DNA of 46,615 nucleotides from CAYZPW01 sp964480475 (GTDB lineage: Bacteria > B130-G9): positions 1 to 46,615 of the forward strand of contig CAYZPW010000012.1 of the NCBI GenBank assembly GCA_964480475.1. Reading direction: 5' to 3'. Position 1 is the first letter of the stretch, and the number at the start of each line of letters is the position of its first letter. Under the pieces are notes generated by a model that saw only the letters and a program-made list of their open reading frames with translations, ran no database searches and was not told where the DNA came from. The position numbers were made by a program, and so were the translations under genes. Below are positions 42,072-46,615 of the stretch, one piece after another.

Positions 42072-42311
42072 GTCGGGCCCTGGAGGTTTCTTCGTCCACT
42101 TGGACAAAAATGATACAAGAAATGCTGCCAATTGTCAAGATCAAAGTGGCCTTGTTCAACCCTTGCGAGGCGTCGTAACATGGCTTTCAAAGGGGAATGA
42201 GGTTTGTAGGGGCGGCTCACGAGCGGCCCTGAATTCGCGGTCAGACATTGGAGAAGGGCGGAGCGAGCACCGCCCCTACGATGCCTGACACCGACTTATT
42301 AGAGAGCCTCT
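42056..42311. mobile_element. Composite 256-bp element with 21-bp inverted ends
   Basis: The left end starts AGAGGCTGTCCAATAAGTCG (42056). The right end read in reverse starts AGAGGCTCTCTAATAAGTCG, with 19 of 21 positions matching. No transposase is encoded and I see no target duplication. It carries a GTAGGGGCG repeat (copy D) near its right end, 11 bases from the inverted end. It resembles a MITE. The DNA directly to its right is the 5'-truncated beta-helix gene. Confidence 0.7.
42206..42279. repeat. GTAGGGGCG-ended dispersed repeat, copy D
   Basis: 74 bases bounded by GTAGGGGCG and CGCCCCTAC. The interior differs from copies A and B except near the ends. It is nested in the 256-bp element. 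Confidence 0.75.
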
Positions 42312-42709
42312 ACGGTGGCGGGATATCCTGCGGTGGCGGTTCGCCGACGATCTCAAACAACACGATCTCGGGCAACACCGCCGACTACTCCGACGGCGGC
42401 GGGATACGCTGCGAGGAAGACAGCTATCCCACGATAATAGATTGCATCATCTGGGGGAATGGCGATGATCTCGATGGATGCGAAGCGACCTATTGCTGTT
42501 TAGAGGAGCCGATTGAGGGCGAGGGCAACATCTCTGCTCATCCGCTCTTGGTTGATGGGCCGCTTGGGGGCTATTACCTCGACCCGGGCAGCCCCTGCGT
42601 CGATGCCGGGAGCTATTATCTAGACTATGGGAGTCACTCGACGACACAGGCGGACGGCACGCCGGACGACGGGATGGTCGATATGGGCTACCACTACCCG
42701 TTACCCTGA
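42312..42709 (+). pseudogene. 5'-truncated parallel beta-helix (Pmp-like) surface protein
   Basis: The frame from 42311 reads GGGISCGGGSPTISNNTISG and then DYSDGGGIRCEEDSYPTI, the repeating GGGI-x-NNT units of right-handed beta-helix or polymorphic outer-membrane proteins. It then has DPGSPCVDAGSYY and GMVDMGYHYPLP, the typical C-terminal end of such proteins. Only the last 130 residues remain. The start and all earlier coils are missing, and the sequence begins exactly at the end of the composite repeat element. The upstream in-frame ATG lies in the element, so no signal peptide is present. It is best read as a gene remnant. Confidence 0.75.
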
Positions 42710-43023
42710 AGGTCATTCAGGCTAATGGAGGACTGAGGGGAATGAGGTTTCCAACAGCTGCGATATCAAAGCCGGCGGCGGATTCGTAGCTCGGCGAATC
42801 TCCGGCCTTCAGCCTCCGACCGTGAATGGACAATGACAGGCTGGAAAGCCCGCCCCAGGCGTGTCAGCGATCCCCCTTTCTCCCCTTCTTGTCCGCCATA
42901 GCCTTGGCGAAGGTGGATTCCTTTTCTCCGCTTCTCCCTTCAATCCCTCAACAATTGACAGATCAGATTGTGTATAGTAAGCGCACATCGTGAGTTGGTG
43001 CTAACTACGAGGGAATAGCTCAG
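42710..43023. other. Leader region of trkA with a strong hairpin
   Basis: No gene is seen here. GCCGG (42771-42775) pairs with CCGGC (42802-42806), and GATTCG (42781-42786) pairs with CGAATC (42795-42800), making a bulged hairpin. TTGACA (42955) and TATAGT (42973) lie near trkA, but their 12-base spacing is too short for a standard promoter. GAGGG lies 11 bases before the TTG start of trkA. Confidence 0.4.
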
Positions 43024-44388
43024 TTGAAGGTCGTGATCGTTGGCGCGGGTGAGGTCGGTTTTCACATTGCAAGTCGCCTGGCCCGTGAGAACAAGGACGT
43101 AGTCGTAATCGACATTGACCCCGAGGCCATACGGCGCGTCTCGGACAGCATAGACGTGCAGGTCATAACTGGTTCAGGAAGCAGCCCTGTGGTGCTTGCG
43201 GAGGCGGGCATCGAAGAGGCTGAGATACTGCTTGCGGTAACCAACAGCGACGACACGAACCTCGCGGCGTGCCTCGTCGCGGACACAATCTCGCAGTCAG
43301 TCAAGAAACTGGCCCGCATAAGGGACCCCGACTTCGAGAATTATCACGATACGTTCCGCGATCGGCCGCCTCATATCGACACCATAATCAACCCGGAAAT
43401 CGAGGTTGTAAAGACTATCGAGCGGCTAATGAGCGTCCCTGGAGCTGTTGACGTAGGCGAGTTTGCCGACGGCCGTGTCAAGTTCATCGGGATACACTTG
43501 GACAAGAAGGCGCGGCTGGCGGGTGTTCGCCTCTCCGACATTTCCGCCAAGATTGGAAGACCAAGCCCTCTTATCGCGGCCGTGGTTCGGGACGAGGAGC
43601 TAATAATCCCTCGGGGCAATGACCGGCTAAAGCCGGGCGATCTTGTCTATCTCATCACCGAGGAGGCGAACCTGGTGGACACACTCTCCGCCTTTGACAA
43701 GCACGCCGAGCCGCTGCGCCGGGTCCTGATCGCGGGCGGAGGGCGGATAGGTTTCAGGCTGGCTGCCTTACTTGAGGACAAATCGATCTCGACCAAGATT
43801 ATCGAAAGGGACCCTAGCCGCTGCGAAGAGCTTGCTGAGCAGCTGGGCAAAACAGTCGTGCTCAACGGCGACTGCTCCGATCAGGCCCTCTTGAGCGAAG
43901 AGAACATACAGGATATGGATGTCGTTATCACGCTGACGGGCGACGAGAAGACGAACATCCTGGCCGCGCTGCTCGTCAAACAGATGGGCGCGCGAAAGAT
44001 AATCGCGAAGATCAAGACCTTCAGCTACTTCCCGCTGATGACGACGATCGGTCTCGAGCAAGTAGTCAGCCCTCGCCTCTCGGCGATAAACACAATCCTG
44101 CAACATGTTCGGCGAGGCAAAGTGCTGTCGGCCATATCCATCAAGGGCGAACAGGCGGAGGTGATGGAGGCTGTGGCCCAAGAGGCTTCGGGCATCGTCG
44201 GCAAGCCCTTGAAGAAAATCTCGTTCCCGAAAGGCGCGCTTGTTACCGCGATAATGCGGGGCGACCAAGTGATCATCCCCTCCGGCGACAGCGTCATCGA
44301 ACCCGACGACAGGATCATAGTCTTTGCGAGAAAGAAGGCTGTCCCGAAGCTCGAGAAGATAGTCGCAATAAAGCTGAAGCATTCCTAG
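43024..44388 (+). CDS. trkA: Trk potassium uptake protein TrkA
   Basis: A 454-residue peripheral NAD(H)-binding regulator of the Trk K+ channel. It has two RCK units. The first Rossmann motif is VIVGAGEVGFHIA (GAGEVG 7-12) with VVIDIDPE. The second is GGGRIGFRLA (238-247). Each is followed by an RCK-C domain (GVRLSDISAKIGRPSPLIAA; GKPLKKISFPKGALVTAIMR). It forms the cytoplasmic gating ring on TrkH. The start is TTG 43024, directly at the family's usual MKVVIVGAGEVG. trkH follows with no gap. Confidence 0.96.
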   Translation: MKVVIVGAGEVGFHIASRLARENKDVVVIDIDPEAIRRVSDSIDVQVITGSGSSPVVLAEAGIEEAEILLAVTNSDDTNLAACLVADTISQSVKKLARIRDPDFENYHDTFRDRPPHIDTIINPEIEVVKTIERLMSVPGAVDVGEFADGRVKFIGIHLDKKARLAGVRLSDISAKIGRPSPLIAAVVRDEELIIPRGNDRLKPGDLVYLITEEANLVDTLSAFDKHAEPLRRVLIAGGGRIGFRLAALLEDKSISTKIIERDPSRCEELAEQLGKTVVLNGDCSDQALLSEENIQDMDVVITLTGDEKTNILAALLVKQMGARKIIAKIKTFSYFPLMTTIGLEQVVSPRLSAINTILQHVRRGKVLSAISIKGEQAEVMEAVAQEASGIVGKPLKKISFPKGALVTAIMRGDQVIIPSGDSVIEPDDRIIVFARKKAVPKLEKIVAIKLKHS

Positions 44389-45837
44389 ATGCGCTGGCGT
44401 TACGTCCTTTGTATCGTTGGGATACTTGTCCTTTTCCTGGGCCTGACGATGATGTTCCCCCTTTTTGTCGGCCTTTACTACTGGGACCAGAGCATCATTC
44501 CCCTCTCGGCGTCGATGGGAATGACGATAATCGCCGGGGCGCTGCTTTACGCATGTTTCAGAGGCGTGAGGGTAGAGCACATCAGCCAGCGCGAGGGAAT
44601 GGCGATCGTGGCGATTGGCTGGACTGCGATAGGCCTTTTCGGCGCGCTGCCGTTCTACATAGGAGGCATCTTCGGAACCTTCGTCGATGCCTTCTTTGAA
44701 TCCGTTTCGGGCTTCACAACCACAGGCTCGTCTGTCCTGACCAACATCGAGGCGGTATCAAAGGGGCTTCTTCTGTGGCGGAGCCTCATCCAGTGGCTCG
44801 GCGGAATGGGCATCATCGTCCTGTCTGTGGCGATTCTCCCCTTTTTGGGCGTCGGCGGCATGCAGCTCTACAAGGCCGAGGTCCCAAGCCCCGTCCCTGA
44901 CAAGCTCAAGCCGCGCATCAAGGACACCGCAATGGTCCTCTGGAAGGTCTATGCGCTGATTTCCCTAGTGGAGACCATACTCCTTACGATAGGCGGCATG
45001 ACCCTCTATGACGCCGTGTGCCACACGTTCACTACAATGCCGACCGGCGGATTCTCAACCAAGAGCGCCTCGATTGCCCACTTCGACAGCGTTTACTGCG
45101 ATGTCGTAATCATGCTCTTTATGCTGCTGGCTGGCATGAACTTCGCGCTTCACTATCAGATGCTTAGGGGAAGGCCCTTGGCCTTCTGGCGTGACTCGGA
45201 GTGCCGCTTCTTCCTCGGTACCGTCGTTATCCTAATCGTCATTGTAAGCCTCAACATTTACGGTTCCGTTTACGAGAGCCTGGGCGAGGCGCTCCGCTAC
45301 GGGGCCTTTCAGGTGGTCTCGATCATTACCACCACGGGCTATACAACGGCTAATTACGGCCAGTGGCCAGCCATGTCACAACTCATCTTGCTCCTGTGCA
45401 TGATCATCGGCGCCTCGGCCGGCTCGACTGGAGGCGGCATGAAGAGCCTTCGCGTCATGCTCTGCCTCAAATACTGCTACAAAGAGTTGTTCACGATGGT
45501 CCACCCCCACGGCGTCAGATACGTAAAGATCGGCGGAAAGCCCGTGTCCAGAACCGTCATGAGAAGCGTCCTGGGATTCGTCCTTCTTTACATGGGCCTA
45601 TTCGCCGTTTCCGCCGTCCTGCTGTCGAGTATGGGCGTCGATCTCATAACATCAGTCGGGGCGGTTGCGGCCACAATCGGTAACATCGGCCCCGGTCTTG
45701 GCCTCGTCGGACCGGCTGGAAACTACGCTGATATGCCCTACCTCGGCAAGTGGCTCCTAATATGGTGTATGCTTCTGGGGCGCCTCGAGATATACACAAT
45801 CATAATCCTCCTGGTGCCCGAGTTCTGGCGCAAGTAG
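44389..45837 (+). CDS. trkH: Trk potassium channel subunit TrkH
   Basis: A 482-residue membrane protein of the TrkH/KtrB family that conducts K+ into the cell. Four pore-loop segments are visible: SGFTTTGSSVLTN, TMPTGGFSTKSAS, ITTTGYTTANYG and AATIGNIGPGLG. The family's internal GG motif (IQWLGGMGIIVLSVAILPFL) is present. The ATG follows the trkA stop directly, so the two are one operon and presumably made in balance. Confidence 0.97.
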   Translation: MRWRYVLCIVGILVLFLGLTMMFPLFVGLYYWDQSIIPLSASMGMTIIAGALLYACFRGVRVEHISQREGMAIVAIGWTAIGLFGALPFYIGGIFGTFVDAFFESVSGFTTTGSSVLTNIEAVSKGLLLWRSLIQWLGGMGIIVLSVAILPFLGVGGMQLYKAEVPSPVPDKLKPRIKDTAMVLWKVYALISLVETILLTIGGMTLYDAVCHTFTTMPTGGFSTKSASIAHFDSVYCDVVIMLFMLLAGMNFALHYQMLRGRPLAFWRDSECRFFLGTVVILIVIVSLNIYGSVYESLGEALRYGAFQVVSIITTTGYTTANYGQWPAMSQLILLLCMIIGASAGSTGGGMKSLRVMLCLKYCYKELFTMVHPHGVRYVKIGGKPVSRTVMRSVLGFVLLYMGLFAVSAVLLSSMGVDLITSVGAVAATIGNIGPGLGLVGPAGNYADMPYLGKWLLIWCMLLGRLEIYTIIILLVPEFWRK

Positions 45838-45907
45838 CGGCTGCAGGCGCTTAGTCCTCCCTGCTCATCTTCCGAAACAGAGATTCGAGACAGGATGTAG
45901 ATGCATG

Positions 45908-46276
45908 CTAGTCCTTTTCAAACTGACGCACGCGTATTCGCGTCGGCTCCACAATCCACAGGTTGTTGTTCATGTCGATCGTGTGCAAACCCTGGATACA
46001 CTGGCGAAGCAGAGCTTCCAAGACAGAAGAACTCGCGCTTCCAGGCGTTCGTAACACAATGATGCCTCCGCATCGGTGGGCGGAGAATCTCACAGGGTCG
46101 GCGAAATCCAGGTCCAGGGTGACCAGGCAACGCCCCTCAGCGCAACACGCGTTGTATATGGATTGATCTGAGGCCCCTGACAACCCTTCGGAATATGCCG
46201 TTTCAACATCGTGCTCCGCCGCCCGGAAGAGCGTCTGTGCCCGGCCCCCGAGGTTCTCATCGAGTTTCAGTTTCAA
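45908..46276 (-). CDS. DUF5615 PIN-like toxin candidate
   Basis: A 122-residue protein starting MKLKLDENLGGRAQTLFRAA. DEN near the N terminus, ASDQSIYNACCAEGRCLVTL and DLDFADPVRF give the acidic set of PIN-like nucleases (DUF5615). Such proteins are the presumed toxin of pairs with DUF433 antitoxins. Its ATG overlaps the stop of the DUF433 gene by four bases, so translation is coupled. Activity is inferred from the pairing. Confidence 0.88.
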   Translation of the reverse strand: MKLKLDENLGGRAQTLFRAAEHDVETAYSEGLSGASDQSIYNACCAEGRCLVTLDLDFADPVRFSAHRCGGIIVLRTPGSASSSVLEALLRQCIQGLHTIDMNNNLWIVEPTRIRVRQFEKD

Positions 46277-46515
46277 ACAAGCGCCTTCTGAGGGAGGTCC
46301 ACGATCATTTCTCGGGACGCTTCCGCCCCATAAGCGATGGCAGCCCGGATATCATCCAGCTCTAGTTGTGGATAGTCCCGGAGTATCCGCTCCGGCGTAA
46401 GCCCGTCAGCCAGCATGTCCAAAATGAGGGAGACCCATATCCGCGTTCGTTTGATACACGGTTTTCCGAAACAGACGTTAGGGTCAACCGATATCCGATT
46501 AAGCAATTCCTTCAT
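46273..46515 (-). CDS. DUF433 antitoxin candidate
   Basis: An 80-residue protein with the DUF433 pattern RISVDPNVCFGKPCIKRTRI, then ILDMLADGLTPERILRDYP and LELDDIRAAIAYGAE, which together form a winged-helix-like DNA-binding domain. It is the first gene of the pair and probably represses its own promoter and neutralises the DUF5615 protein. The ribosome-binding site (AAGGA) and the start lie inside a heptamer repeat tract. Confidence 0.9.
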   Translation of the reverse strand: MKELLNRISVDPNVCFGKPCIKRTRIWVSLILDMLADGLTPERILRDYPQLELDDIRAAIAYGAEASREMIVDLPQKALV

Positions 46516-46545
46516 AATTCATCCTTCATATTCCATCCTTCATCC
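46504..46545 (-). repeat. Heptamer tract over the antitoxin start
   Basis: On the minus strand: GGATGAA, GGATGGA, ATATGAA, GGATGAA, TTATGAA, GGAATTG. It contains the ribosome-binding site and ATG of the DUF433 gene, plus further ATG codons. The last 70 bases of the window show no clear gene. Confidence 0.75.
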
Positions 46546-46615
46546 TTTCAGAATGATACTTTTCAAAGAACTGCAACCTCGCCAACAGGTAGATCTCAAA
46601 TGGCAACTGGGCAAA

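Noticed and set aside
43008..43030. tRNA-like GGGAATAGCTCAGTTG before trkA
   Set aside because: It resembles a tRNA D-arm start, but no matching anticodon arm, T arm or acceptor strand follows; the trkA frame does.
3471..46545. Tandem heptamers and TTGACC tracts as CRISPR arrays
   Set aside because: Units are 7-8 bases with no unique spacers, and no cas gene is present. No CRISPR array was seen anywhere in the window.
46553..46615. Possible CDS start on the plus strand at the right edge
   Set aside because: An ATG frame stays open to the edge, but it is only 21 codons long, has no ribosome-binding site and no recognisable motif. The minus strand is also open there for a similar length, so no choice can be made.

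Overview
This window looks like a metagenome-derived scaffold from an uncultured Gram-negative bacterium. The Gram-negative reading rests on two ADP-heptose-type LPS glycosyltransferases, a TonB-dependent receptor and lipoproteins with clear lipoboxes. The scaffold reading rests on two N runs, one of exactly 100 bases. The DNA is moderately GC-rich, TTG and GTG starts with good Shine-Dalgarno sequences are common, and dispersed repeats are abundant. I cannot name the phylum from sequence alone. Housekeeping genes are complete and intact. Accessory genes (defence, toxin-antitoxin, secreted proteins) are scattered singly between them rather than gathered in one island.

Layout. 1-285: start of thymidylate kinase on the minus strand (TTG start), divergent from comEC (534-3482). 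3582-5371: a Septu-like ATPase plus HNH nuclease pair with its own extended -10 promoter. 5368-7703: two overlapping envelope glycosyltransferases (GT4, GT9). 7704-8843: 1.1 kb with no recognisable gene but a near-consensus promoter. 8844-10538: secreted PQQ-type propeller. 10873-15145: a cluster of a 63-aa protein, a membrane Ser/Thr kinase with a C-terminal repeat region, and two paralogous lipoproteins, the second carrying a CsgG/FlgO-like domain. 15289-17174: an AAA ATPase overlapping a DUF4276 protein with Toprim-like acidic motifs, a candidate defence pair. Then tRNA-Ala(CGC), mutS2, a large GT-C type membrane protein, a gingipain-like C25 peptidase (minus), a solitary antitoxin-like gene, rlmN, an ABC-F protein, a second GT9 (minus), and a UDP-galactopyranose mutase-like flavoprotein. 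32574-34887: a type II restriction-modification pair (CfrBI-like endonuclease, N4-cytosine methyltransferase). 35020-39328 (minus): cobalamin riboswitch, intrinsic terminator, btuB-like receptor, and a YVTN propeller protein. Then tig, clpP, a DUF2442 gene, a composite repeat element that truncates a beta-helix gene, trkA-trkH, and a DUF433/DUF5615 toxin-antitoxin-like pair.

What is most unusual. Three kinds of short repeat recur and often touch genes. (i) Degenerate tandem heptamers of unrelated sequence but the same 7-base period occur at eight places; they supply the last codons of comEC and rlmN, an internal segment of a GT4, and the ribosome-binding region of the antitoxin. (ii) TTGACC octamer tracts occur at three places. 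(iii) A GTAGGGGCG...CGCCCCTAC element occurs in four copies; one is read through in frame inside btuB, and another is nested in a larger element with 21-bp inverted ends whose relatives encode the final residues of two unrelated proteins. The best candidates for an undescribed system are the AAA/DUF4276 pair and the kinase/tandem-lipoprotein cluster.
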